Assembly (NCBI GenBank): GCA_022414725.1
Contig: CM039464.1
Location: 52,244,526 to 52,308,525 of the forward strand
Reading direction: 5' to 3'
DNA length: 64,000 nt
From: Microglena sp. YARC
Taxonomy: Eukaryota > Chlorophyta > Chlorophyceae > Chlamydomonadales > Chlamydomonadaceae
The notes under the pieces were generated by a model. The model was not told where the DNA came from. It was given only the letters and a program-made list of their open reading frames with translations, and made no database searches. The translations under genes and the position numbers were made by a program. This document shows positions 11,189-20,033 of this stretch, in pieces (the first letter of the stretch is position 1; every line of letters begins with the position of its first letter).

Positions 11189-11575
11189 TTGGACGTTTCG
11201 TCAGACGACACGGAAATGCGAAGACTTTTGGAAATTGCAAACGAACGTCTGCGCAGTTTCAGACTCAGCTTGAAAGATGGGAATTGCGTGAGAGCAAAGG
11301 GGCTTACCTGTAGCTTCCTCTCCGCGCATAGATACCTGGTTGGGCGTGCAAGCTGTTTCCCGAAAGGGCCTTCGCTCGGTCAACTCTGTCACGCACTCGC
11401 TACAGCTCAGCGCAAAAATAACCTTATCGTTGCAGGGTGTGAGTGGTGTGGGGTGGGGGGGAAGATCTTGAAGAGGTATTGCACGCGGTGCAAGGAGCAT
11501 GCAGCAAGAAGGAAGTCGGACGTCGGAAGAACGTCACAGGGTTGCAGGGACTTAGATCGTGCAGAGATACCATGA
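11189..11575 (+). CDS. Unassigned ORF with two CxxC pairs, exon-like
   Basis: This frame is open for about 128 codons and contains MRRLLEIANERLRSF, then CEWCGVGGK...CTRCKEH, i.e. two CxxC pairs 14 residues apart followed by a basic stretch. There is no clear ATG start; the first Met is internal (11216). The CxxC pairs suggest a small zinc-binding fold but the spacing does not let me name one. The frame stops 70 bp before the LTR-A insertion, so LTR-A may have separated it from further exons. Confidence 0.25.
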   Translation: MDVSSDDTEMRRLLEIANERLRSFRLSLKDGNCVRAKGLTCSFLSAHRYLVGRASCFPKGPSLGQLCHALATAQRKNNLIVAGCEWCGVGGKILKRYCTRCKEHAARRKSDVGRTSQGCRDLDRAEIP

Positions 11576-11650
11576 GCCGCGCCAGTGTCTAAGCTCGCAG
11601 CAAGATGAATGTATCAATAGAGCCTGCAGAAAGACTGGAGAATGGAAGTC

Positions 11651-11878
11651 TGTTATTGACTGATTTATATATCAGTCTCTGAGTCGGCATAATGCACACC
11701 GGTACCTTTCCCTCCTGGTACCGTGTTGCCTGCCGCCAGGCCACAGGCTAGCTGTGGCCTGCACGTGACTGCAGTACCCTGCAGTACACATCTCTATTCT
11801 ATATGATTGCGCCTGTTGCGCTTAATAGCATCTTCTCCTCTATCGAGCCTATGCCGTTGTAACGATCTTACATTAACA
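11651..11878 (+). repeat. LTR-A 5' LTR (228 bp)
   Basis: TG...CA termini. The 3' LTR has the same length and, by eye, the same sequence. It contains a CCGGTACC...GGTACCG inverted pair and a short CTGCAGTACCCTGCAGTAC repeat. Confidence 0.95.
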
Positions 11879-11892
11879 GGTTATGTGCGCCA
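11879..11892 (+). promoter_or_regulatory. LTR-A primer-binding-site candidate
   Basis: GGTTATGTGCGCC starts exactly at the LTR edge. It lacks the TGG expected for a primer annealing at a tRNA 3' CCA, and instead shares GGTTAT with the Drosophila copia site, which pairs with the anticodon region of initiator tRNA-Met. The other five elements have GGTTAC, GGTTAT or GGTCAT at the same place. Confidence 0.6.
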
Positions 11893-12393
11893 TCTTTAGA
11901 CGCTAACGAAGAACAGCCGCTGATTTCCGAGTTCGGAATCAGTTCCCCTCTGACTTGTTGAGGGCCCGAGTTTTAACTAAGCACCTGGACTCCCTGTGCG
12001 GATCCTACTTCCCGCTGCTCCGCCTGCCGCTTCCTACCAAGAATCCTTGGATCTGCCACTGCGTCCTACGACTGGAGCAAGCAAGAGCGACCACAAGTCA
12101 CCGAAATCTATGAAGTGAGTATAGGACGACGCCCTCACCGAGACCCACGCAGTGCTGTATTGATCTCAGACGATCAATTTGTCTACGACCCCAGCTTAAG
12201 AGAAGCTCCTATCGTCGAACATTGCCGCTTGGCAAAGTTCAATCCCCGGTAATCCGCTGGATCCCTTTGGATCGCCGATTCCCACACACACTCCATCCCC
12301 CCTTCCCCTGCCCCCGCCCTCGTAACTCCCCCTATCCCAACACTCCGACCTACAACGCCAAGACTCCTACACAGAAGACCTCACCATGCAAGT
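11893..12393 (+). other. LTR-A leader, non-coding
   Basis: About 500 bp between the primer site and gag. No ORF with recognisable content; C-rich toward the gag start. This is the usual location of packaging and dimerisation signals, but I see no specific structure. Confidence 0.5.
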
Positions 12394-12963
12394 ATGCAAC
12401 CTCCCCGTATATTCACCGGCAACAACCTCTACAACTGGCGCTGCGCCAGGCAGCATATACTCCTCGCCCTCAAATCAGATAGGGACACCATTGCCGTTGC
12501 TTTCGACTGCCAACAGGCGGTGGTCGCTGGCGAGCCTGCCGACTCTGATGGTTACCCTGCTGATGACATTACTTACCCTGTTGTTGCGGGTGCTGATCCA
12601 GCTGTTCCGGCTCATGGTGTCCCCACCAGGATCTCCACCTGGAAGAACAACAAGGCCTTCAAGATCATCATAGATCATGTATCAGATGCGATCCAGCAGG
12701 CCATTCATGCTAACACAGATATGGCCACTAGAGCTTTCAGGTTTCTGGATGCCCTGTACTCTGAGGAAGGCAGCAGGCAAGAACAAACCACCCTGACTGC
12801 CCTACTTGAAATACGTATGACTTCCACTGAATCCCTGCAGACATACCTCTCTAGGGCAGCTGATATGTATTCCCAGATTCCCAAGACTGATTCAAAACCT
12901 CCACACCGTTTCTACCAGCACCTTTCTCAACCTTATTGTCAAGGGACTGAACTCCCGCCCTGA
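12394..12963 (+). pseudogene. gag: LTR-A gag, N-terminal part
   Basis: Starts at ATG 12394 with FTGNNLYNWRCARQHILLAL near the N-terminus, the copia Gag pattern (F-x-G-x-N-Y/W). Further on AFRFLDALYSEEGSRQEQTT and LEIRMTSTESLQTYLSR match the helical Gag core. The frame is lost near 12900: the natural continuation (LNLIVKGLNSRPEYDGY) is in another frame from about 12905. One small indel therefore splits gag. Gag would form the virus-like particle and bind the RNA. Confidence 0.75.
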
Positions 12964-13513
12964 ATATGATGGGTATATCAATCAATTCAACCCCACAGCA
13001 ATCACCACTTTTGCTATGCTCCAAAGTGCCATCTTCAACTGGTGCTTAGTGAAGCAAGTTGACCCTGCACCATCTCCTGAAGAGGCTGAAATGGCAGCTG
13101 CAGCTTACAGAGCCAGGAAGCCATTCAACAGCAAGCACCTCCCATTCAGAGACAGGACTATCTCCTACAAGAATATGACCTGCTGTAACTGTGGGGGAAT
13201 AGGCCATAGCTCCAGAGACTGCACCAGTGAGGACACTGATCTGGCTTTCAAGCCAGCTGATTCAGATGAAGATGACCACGGATCTAAGTCACCTCCCAAG
13301 AACAGATCAGGAGATGACAAGGACTCTGACGACAAGAAGACTCCCAAGAAGACCAGTGACAGGAGACAACGTCTCAGAAGATACCCAAGCAGGGACGCCA
13401 TGCCCACGTTGCTGATGGTGATCAGTCCACCTCCACCTCCAACTCTGACAGTGAGGGTGAAGAACACAACTTCCTGTCCCTGGCACTGGATGAAGACAAC
13501 CTCCAGCCCATGA
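12905..13513 (+). pseudogene. gag: LTR-A gag, C-terminal part with CCHC zinc knuckle
   Basis: Continues gag after the frameshift. It contains CCNCGGIGHSSRDC (about 13184-13225), a canonical C-x2-C-x4-H-x4-C nucleic-acid-binding knuckle, followed by an acidic/basic charged tail rich in D, S and K. The stop TGA at 13511-13513 overlaps the ATG of the next frame (ATGA at 13510), a layout compatible with termination-reinitiation. Confidence 0.75.
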
Positions 13514-14463
13514 GATTTGCTACACCAACCAGAGGCAAGTCTGTTTCATTTGCCTTGCCACCTGACCCCCTGGCTAATACAGCATTCTTTGGACAAATAA
13601 GTGCTGATGATGAATGCACTATAGAAGATGATGGAGAAGTTTTCCAGGCAGCACTGCAGACAGAATGGATCATAGATACTGCAGCACACTCTCATGCAAC
13701 CAGTAACATCTCCCATCTGCATGACATTCAGGACCTCCCACAGCCTATTAGGCTGCAGCTGGCAGATCAAGACTCTCCACCTATCTTCTGCAAGCAGATA
13801 GGGAAGGCCAAAATCAAGGGCCATGGCAGGACTCTGATCATCCTGAACAATGTACTTCTTGCTGACTGCAACATGCCCAACATCATTAGCATTCATGCAG
13901 CCACCAGCCTGTGCCCAGACCTCCAAGTTCACCTGTCCAAGACCCAAGCCATACTCTCCATCCCAAGACCATCTGGTACCAAACTGCTCCTCTCATGCCC
14001 CAAAAGGCATGGACTCTACCTCACCCAAACTTCACCAGTCACTACCAGTAATCCCTCTATCCCTGTGGGTCCTCCCATTGCCTACATCATGATGGTCACC
14101 AAGACTCCATCAACTCAAACTGGCTCTGAGACAGGGCAGTACCCACCCACTCATGAGACCTCCCCCAGTAGAGCTGATCAAGACTGCCAGGATTCCCCCT
14201 CTACTTCTGCTCCACCTGCACCCCACACTGCTTCTGAGATAGGGCAGTACCCACCCACTCATGTGGAGGCAGACCAAGACTTCCCCTCCACTTCTGCAAC
14301 ATCTGCACCCCACACTGATTTTGAGACAGGGCAGTACCCCCCCACTCATGTGGAGGCAGACCAAGACCTCCAGGACCATCCCCCTCCTATCTGCCAGTAC
14401 CATTCCCCTTCCACTGCACGCAATCTTGAAGAATCTGCTGATGGTACTGACAGTGATGCATGA
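13510..14463 (+). CDS. LTR-A protease-like ORF with tandem peptide repeat
   Basis: 317 codons. WIIDTAAHSHATSN (from about 13667) sits where copia proteases have W-I-x-D-S-G-A-S-x-H-x-T. The downstream LIILNNVLLADCNMPNIIS matches the L-x-x-V-L-x-x-P-x-L-x-x-N-L-x-S segment, and HGLYL follows. The catalytic Asp is present but Gly is replaced by Ala (D-T-A). After 14100 come three diverged copies of a peptide with ETGQYPPTH or SEIGQYPPTH at its core. I call it a retroviral-type aspartic protease fold by position and pattern; activity is uncertain. Confidence 0.6.
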   Translation: MRFATPTRGKSVSFALPPDPLANTAFFGQISADDECTIEDDGEVFQAALQTEWIIDTAAHSHATSNISHLHDIQDLPQPIRLQLADQDSPPIFCKQIGKAKIKGHGRTLIILNNVLLADCNMPNIISIHAATSLCPDLQVHLSKTQAILSIPRPSGTKLLLSCPKRHGLYLTQTSPVTTSNPSIPVGPPIAYIMMVTKTPSTQTGSETGQYPPTHETSPSRADQDCQDSPSTSAPPAPHTASEIGQYPPTHVEADQDFPSTSATSAPHTDFETGQYPPTHVEADQDLQDHPPPICQYHSPSTARNLEESADGTDSDA

Positions 14464-15223
14464 CATGCCAGAGCTCATCCATCAGGAGGTACACAAACAG
14501 CAGGATGACCCTGGACTAGGAGTAGATGACCCTCCAGACACCACTCCATCTCTCCCACAACAGCTGGACAACCTGAACCTACAACAAGCCAGAGCAGAGA
14601 TGGAACTCCTCAGTGACCAGATCAGGACCAACTATGAGGAATATGATGGCCCCATAGATGGGGACGGACCACTCAAGCCATCTGATCTGTACACAGCAAC
14701 TACCTGGGACCAATGTATACTGGTCAACATGTCACCAGACATTGGAATACCACTAGGAGAAGTTAATCAGGATGTCAACCACATCCACTTCTCCAACAAC
14801 TCCAGGCTTAGCCTCACACGATTTGGATGCACCTTACACCACCTGAACAGCAGGCCTGCTTCACCAGCTTTCAACATCAAGCCAAGGCCTCCACTACCCA
14901 AACTCATCACAGCCTTCACCAGCAGGTTCCCCACCCTGCTGACTTCTGAAAAGGAACAGTTCCCACACAGGTCAATTCACAAGGAGCCATCTGATGCCTA
15001 CAGCCCTATCATCAAGCACAACAGCAGACTCCAGCAAATGGTGCAAGCCTACCCCACTGTTTCTACCACAGCCAGACCCACTCTGCAGTGGGCCATTTGC
15101 CTTCAAGCTGCCATGGTCAATGCACATGCTCACACACTCTCATTCAGACCAAAGATGATCATGGCTCCAGGAGCTGTGCCCATCTTGGAGGCAAAGTGCT
15201 ATGTGTCAACCACCTCAGCATGA
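14456..15223 (+). CDS. LTR-A C-terminal ORF, unknown function (shared with LTR-C)
   Basis: The frame overlaps the previous stop (ATGCATGA, ATG at 14456). About 256 codons, rich in Asp/Gln at first, then with YSPIIKHNSRLQQMV, TLQWAICLQAAMVNAHAH near the C-terminus. The W-x-I-C-L-Q-A-A-M-V-x-A block recurs in LTR-C (27643-28269) with the same neighbours. I recognise no known retroelement domain; in particular no RT, RNase H or integrase motif. A frameshift near 15200 seems to separate the last 45 codons (SFDQLFAQICQQLDLDGF, ending 15360), whose counterpart in LTR-C is LWDDLHQAITTRLKRDGF. Confidence 0.6.
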   Translation: MHDMPELIHQEVHKQQDDPGLGVDDPPDTTPSLPQQLDNLNLQQARAEMELLSDQIRTNYEEYDGPIDGDGPLKPSDLYTATTWDQCILVNMSPDIGIPLGEVNQDVNHIHFSNNSRLSLTRFGCTLHHLNSRPASPAFNIKPRPPLPKLITAFTSRFPTLLTSEKEQFPHRSIHKEPSDAYSPIIKHNSRLQQMVQAYPTVSTTARPTLQWAICLQAAMVNAHAHTLSFRPKMIMAPGAVPILEAKCYVSTTSA

Positions 15224-15360
15224 ACTGGAGCCCCATGGACTTCACCTTTATCAACATCCTTACCCCCCCCAGCCTAGCTTCCAAGTCATTTGACCAGTTA
15301 TTTGCCCAGATCTGCCAGCAACTTGACCTTGATGGCTTCCCCAGCAAGCCAGGCACTTAA
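15224..15360 (+). pseudogene. LTR-A C-terminal ORF tail, out of frame
   Basis: A frame ending at TAA 15358-15360 encodes SFDQLFAQICQQLDLDGF, matching the LTR-C tail in position and pattern. It most likely belongs to the preceding ORF, from which it is separated by an indel. Confidence 0.45.
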
Positions 15361-16060
15361 TTCAGTTACAAACATTGCTCTTCATCTGTTGGAATAAACT
15401 TGAACACTCTAGAATTTTTCAGATTACCTGCCTACTGTACTGCCCCATGTACTTCCACAAGCCACACCCCCTTCTGAATTTAGGATTATTCTAGTCTCTT
15501 CATGATGTCTATGCTTTAATTTAGGATCAACCTAATGTAGCTCACCCAAATTATGGGGGGACTAGTCCAGACATCCTGTCTAAAGACAAATCCTCTAGTC
15601 TCGAATCATGCAACTTCTCGAAGCCAAGGATATCTCCACAAGCCTCAACCAAGCCTGGACTTTCCTTCCCAAGCTTCCCAGCAGTCTCCCTGCAGCCTAT
15701 CTGCAGCCCTCTGCAGTACTTAGTCCTGCCCCATAGCAGCCTATCTGCTCTAGCCTGCAGCCTACCTGCAGTTTCCTTACACCTTCTCAGCAGCCTCTCT
15801 GCTACCTAGCCTGCAGCCTACCTGCAGTTTCCTTGCATCTTATCAGCAGCCTTTCTGCCACTTAGCCTGCAGCCTACCTGCAGTGTTCCTTACCTATCCA
15901 GCTACCCCAGAAGACTGACATTTCTTTGAAGACCCCTGCTAAAGTGATTACTCCCTTTCAGCTACAAGAAATTCCCAAAGTCTCCCTTGCTTTTATATTT
16001 TACTTTTTCTTATGCCCCTCAGTTAATTCCAGGAATTCTTGAGCTCAAGAATACCTTGAA
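15361..16060 (+). other. LTR-A 3' non-coding region with CTGCAG repeats
   Basis: AT- and CT-rich. From about 15680 to 15890 there are irregular repeats of AGCCTGCAGCCTACCTGCAG separated by CTTCCTTGCA-like spacers. The end holds the motif CAGGAATTC...AAGAATACC directly before the polypurine tract. Confidence 0.7.
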
Positions 16061-16070
16061 TTGGGGGGGA
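16028..16070 (+). promoter_or_regulatory. LTR-A 3' motif and polypurine tract
   Basis: CCAGGAATTCTTGAGCTC, AAGAATACC, then TTGGGGGGGA abutting the 3' LTR. The G-run is the plus-strand priming tract. The upstream CAGGAATTC...AGAATACC block recurs before the 3' LTR of LTR-C and before the LTR fragments at 36511 and 62616. Confidence 0.85.
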
Positions 16071-16298
16071 TGTTATTGACTGATTTATATATCAGTCTCT
16101 GAGTCGGCATAATGCACACCGGTACCTTTCCCTCCTGGTACCGTGTTGCCTGCCGCCAGGCCACAGGCTAGCTGTGGCCTGCACGTGACTGCAGTACCCT
16201 GCAGTACACATCTCTATTCTATATGATTGCGCCTGTTGCGCTTAATAGCATCTTCTCCTCTATCGAGCCTATGCCGTTGTAACGATCTTACATTAACA
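16071..16298 (+). repeat. LTR-A 3' LTR (228 bp)
   Basis: Same sequence as 11651-11878 by eye. Followed by the right copy of the AAGTC duplication. Confidence 0.95.
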
Positions 16299-16303
16299 AA
16301 GTC

Positions 16304-16862
16304 AACTACCTCCAATCACGAATCAGGCGATGTGATAGCGACTCAGGCTATGTGATAGCATAATGCGATGACGAATGTAATGCTGAGATGAAGAATGAAG
16401 TGCGCATGCGTGAGCCAAGTGAAAGTCAAGGGCCAGCCGAATCATGAGCCGAAGTGAAAGTTCTAGAGCATGAGCCGCAGGTCGCTCCGTGAAGCAATAC
16501 ACTGAAAACTATTATTCCGAGTGCCGTGCAAAGCGATCTGAGGGTCAGAAAATGACCTCCGAGGAGAGGATCTCCTCACTCATTTCATTGCAATTCATTG
16601 CAGTCACAGTATGGGAGGCAGTTGTGGACGTGAAATGAGCGCGCGCGCATAGCTTAGCGCATCTGCTGTTTCGGCAATTGAAATCGCTGGGCGAAGACTT
16701 GGGTGTACGGAAAGTCGGTTGCAAGTCGGTTACACTTCGCACGCCCATGGCACGTGGGTACGCGATGATGACACCACCACGACCACGACCACGACCATGA
16801 TTTGTATATATAGATAGATAATAATATAATAATGTAATAATAAATCAATCAAATTAAATCCA
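16304..16862. other. Inter-element sequence, no gene seen
   Basis: Continuous with the sequence left of LTR-A once that element is removed. It has repeated GATGTGATAGC and GAGCC...AAGTGAAAG words, a (CCACGA)n run at about 16770-16797 and an AT-rich end. No recognisable coding sequence. Confidence 0.6.
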
Positions 16863-16867
16863 CAGGG

Positions 16868-17064
16868 TGTCAGCTTTAGCTGTTCATTGGTTCTACCTGG
16901 CCTATTGGCTACGCAACCTATCGCGTCTGTCCTTTCCCGTAACCTAAGGGTTTTGGGGTTTGCCGTCAGGACTCCTCTCTCAAGAGGCGTCCCTCGGCTC
17001 TTTTAACTGTCCAGTTGTCTAAACACTTCGTTCCTGGTCTCCTCACGTCCCCTGAACTCTGTCA
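16868..17064 (+). repeat. LTR-B 5' LTR (197 bp)
   Basis: TG...CA termini; matched by 23290-23485 with one indel and one substitution. Contains the CTCTCAAGAG inverted pair. Confidence 0.95.
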
Positions 17065-17078
17065 GGTTATAGGTCTCA
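17065..17078 (+). promoter_or_regulatory. LTR-B primer-binding-site candidate
   Basis: GGTTATAGGTCTC begins at the LTR edge and shares GGTTAT with LTR-A and with copia. No CCA-complement TGG. Confidence 0.6.
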
Positions 17079-17128
17079 TCAGTTGCGCTAAAGCGTACGC
17101 CACTGCGGACGTTGAGAAGCTCGGCATC

Positions 17129-18709
17129 ATGTCGTCAGTCAACCTGTCGATGATTAAGGACCTCGCCAAACTCGACTACGAGAATTACGAGGAGTGGCTG
17201 TTCAATGTCATTCCTGCGTTACGTTTGGCGAACCTTGGCAACCATGTTGTCCCGAGCGCTGTGCCTGCAGTTGCACAGTGGCTACAACGTCGTGTTACGG
17301 CTGGATCGACCTCCCGACAACAAGCGGAGCGCCTTCAACCATGCGGTCAATGTGGACACGCGCTGGCGGGGTAAACCCTGGCCGGCCATTTCATCGCTCT
17401 ATTTCTCCGCCCAGGGGCTCTGCCCACGCTGGAGGAGCCGGACCTTCGGCATCGTCTGTGACCGCTGGAGTCCTCGCTGCCGGTGGCTCTGTTTCAATGA
17501 GGACCTTCGGCCCTACAGGAAGCTCCGGCAGGCCTACTCCTGCCGATCTGGAGGAGCGAGCTAGGAACGAGCCTCTCCCTGAGGACTCGTCTGAGGTCTC
17601 TTCTGTGACAGGCATTGCTGGTGAAGAAGGTGGAGGTGAACCGGGGATCGATGCTGAGAATGCCGCCAGGCGTTCTTGGGTCAATCCCCTCGCGGGTAAG
17701 ACGTCCGCGAGTGCAGTGCTCAAGTGGGATTTGAGGGGTGACCCTGATTTGATTCCGTTGACGGCGGAAGAGATGGATAGGAATGTAGAGGCGTACCGAG
17801 TTGAACTGAATCAGCAGATGTCAAAATTGCAGCGCCTCAAGCAGGCTTCTAGGACACCCCTGCCTCCTGTTGACTTTCATTTTCCTGATCGTGTTTCTGA
17901 TGCTGAGGCCATCAGGGCTCTAGATGGGGCTGAGGCCAGGCTTAGGTTACATGATGGCTCTGATGTGTGGGTTAGCAATGAGGAAAAGGCTTTTTCCTAC
18001 ATGTTACTCACAATGAGCAAGGAGTTACAGGAGGTCTTTAGGCACTATGGTTCTTGTCAGGAGATCTATGATGAGGTGGAGTCGTGGGCAGTGCAGCATG
18101 CTCGTAGATTGGGACCGAAACTGGTAGCTGATTTGAGGGCGGTTCAGATGACCTACTCTGAATCCCCTACAACCTATTTCAATAGGGTGAAAAGGTTGGC
18201 ACTCATGCTACTCAAATCGGGTACAACAGTTTCCAAATTTCAATGTATTGAGATCGCGATCGCTGGTGCATCTCATCCTCGATTTTCTGGTTTGCTGACC
18301 ATGTTCAGTGGTCCTGAGTTTGTTGAGAATCAGATCACGTTTGCTGAAGTGCAATATCGTTATGAGTCCATAGACACAGCAAACCAGAGGCTGCTGTCTA
18401 ATCACCCTCACTACCCACCATGGGTCAAATCAACCCCCACTCACCTACCCTCCCCTTTGCCAGCAATGGCTGCTGCAGGATTACCTCAGGGCAGTGGAGT
18501 GCCGCAGTGCATCTACTGCCCCTCGCCCTGGACACGCTTCGGAAACTTGCTGGACGCAGTTCCCGAAGCTTCGCCCTCGTGGTGCTGCTCGTGGAGGTCG
18601 TGGCGGTCAGAAGAAGCCACCACCACGAGGTGGAGAGGAGCTGCACCAGTCAGCCCGTGCTGAATATACCGCATTGATGGCTCAGATGGCTCTACTTGCA
18701 AAGAAGTGA
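17129..18709 (+). pseudogene. gag: LTR-B gag with interrupted zinc knuckle
   Basis: The likely start is ATG 17129 (MSSVNLSMIKDLAKLDYENY, then EEWLFNVIPALRL, the Gag N-terminal pattern). The frame shifts near 17340-17480; the long following frame carries the Gag core (FSYMLLTMSKELQEVFRHYG, YFNRVKRLALMLLKSG). Near 18505-18560 a knuckle is split by a frameshift: CIYC in one frame, then GHASETCWTQFPKLRPRG in the next, restoring C-x2-C...H-x4-C by position, followed by an RGG-rich basic stretch. The last frame ends ...LLAKK-TGA (18707-18709); the codons after that stop run in frame into the protease. Confidence 0.7.
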
Positions 18710-19497
18710 GATGCAAACCCCCCCTTACCCGTTCTCATTAGTGTTGAAACAGCCTGGGCGCCTGCTCAGGCTGATGATTGTGTCGAAGCTACCTGGTACT
18801 TAGACAGTGGGGCTAGTCGGAGTTTGACTGGGGACGTCACCCTCTTTTAAATCCATCAGATATCAGGCAAATTGCCCCTCTGTTAGATTTTGGAGATGGT
18901 GTTGTTCAGCAGGCAGTTGGTATTGGAACCATTGAACTATGTAATGAGTGGCTTGAGGCCCCCATTACCATAGACAATGTGCTCTACATACCTAATTGTC
19001 CTGTTAACCTTCTCAGTGTAAATGGTACGGCTAGGTCCCAGGGTTGTATCATTAGTTTTGATGCAGATCGTTGTATTGCCACCAGAGGGTCTAGAACTCT
19101 TTGGACTGCTCCAGCCACCACGTCTGGTGTTTACCACTTCGAATCGGTACACTGCGCTATACCTGATTCTCATCCGCGGGCGTCGCGAGTTCGACCCTCT
19201 CCTGCGGCGTTTTCTGCTGAAACTGTTACTCCTGGTCAAGGCGATCCTTCAGGTACTTGTCGTGACAGTGCGAAACTATGGCACCGCAGATTTGGCCATC
19301 CTGGTCAACCTGTCATGCACATGTTGTCGCACTCCGGCACTGTTACTGGCGGACCCAACTTTACCAGGGCTGCACTTCAAAAGTTCTCACAGGACCCTTG
19401 TGATGCATGTTGTTTGGGTAAGGCCATACGCAAACCATACCCAAATCGTACTAGGAATACTCACGCGCCGCTCGAATTGATACATATTGATATCTAG
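18710..19497 (+). pseudogene. pol: LTR-B protease and integrase zinc-binding region
   Basis: In frame with gag after the TGA, TWYLDSGASRSLTGD (from 18791) is the copia protease active site with intact D-S-G-A-S. A frameshift near 18848 moves the rest (LLDFGDGVVQQ, NVLYIPNCPVNLLSVN) into another frame. That frame continues with LWHRRFGHPGQ...CDACCLGKA, the H-x-x-x-H...C-x-x-C pre-integrase zinc site, and LELIHIDI, which holds the first catalytic Asp of integrase. A TAG at 19495-19497 stands where copia integrases have Trp. Confidence 0.8.
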
Positions 19498-19514
19498 GGC
19501 CGTTCAGTGCTGGG

Positions 19515-20033
19515 TTGAGAGGGGAACTTTATATTCTTGTCATAGTTGATGATTTTTCTGGGTGGAGTGCGGTTATTCCGATTAGACTGAAATCGGATGC
19601 TGCATGGCAGATCCAATTTACGATTAAGAAGTGGAGTGCGGAACTTTTAGGGGTAGCATTTCGAACGCTTAGGGGGGACCAAGCAAAAGAGTTTTTGGTC
19701 AAATGGTTTGTTGACTGGCTTCATGAGGTAAATGCGACGTACGAACATAGTAGCGTGTATTGCCCACAGCAAAACGGGGTTGCTGAGAGGTTCAATGGGG
19801 TAGTTGCTGCTTTGGCTCGTACGATGCTGATAGAATCAGGGATGAGCAAGGGTTTCTGGCCCTATGCCTTCTTGACTGCTTCGTACCTTCGAAATCGGTT
19901 ACCCACAAAGACGAAAGATGGAAAGACTCCGTATGAGCTTTTCTATCAGCGCGTCCCCGAGGTGTCCCACCTCCGCGTCTTTGGGTGTATAGCCTATGTA
20001 ACCCTACTAGATGGGAAGAAGCGGGGAAATTAG
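19515..20033 (+). pseudogene. pol: LTR-B integrase core
   Basis: RGELYILVIVDDFSG opens the frame after an indel. The second catalytic Asp is in LRGDQAKEFLVKW and the Glu in NGVAERFNGVV, so D-D-E is complete across frames. FWPYAFLTASYLRNRLP and TPYELFYQRVPEVSHLRVFG are the conserved C-terminal half. The frame breaks at 20033; RLVGYSVVSKAYQVWIPK continues in the next frame (to about 20188). Confidence 0.85.

Larger units (their letters stand above)
11651..16298 (+). mobile_element. LTR-A: gag-only LTR retrotransposon, 4,648 bp
   Basis: Two 228-bp LTRs (11651-11878, 16071-16298) that I read as identical begin TGTTATTGAC and end CATTAACA. The flanks AAGTC (11646-11650) and AAGTC (16299-16303) are a perfect 5-bp duplication. 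A primer-binding-site candidate follows the 5' LTR and a TTGGGGGGGA polypurine tract precedes the 3' LTR. Between them lie gag with a CCHC knuckle, a protease-like segment and a C-terminal ORF. There is no integrase, RT or RNase H, so movement would need enzymes in trans. Identical LTRs mean a recent insertion. Confidence 0.95.
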
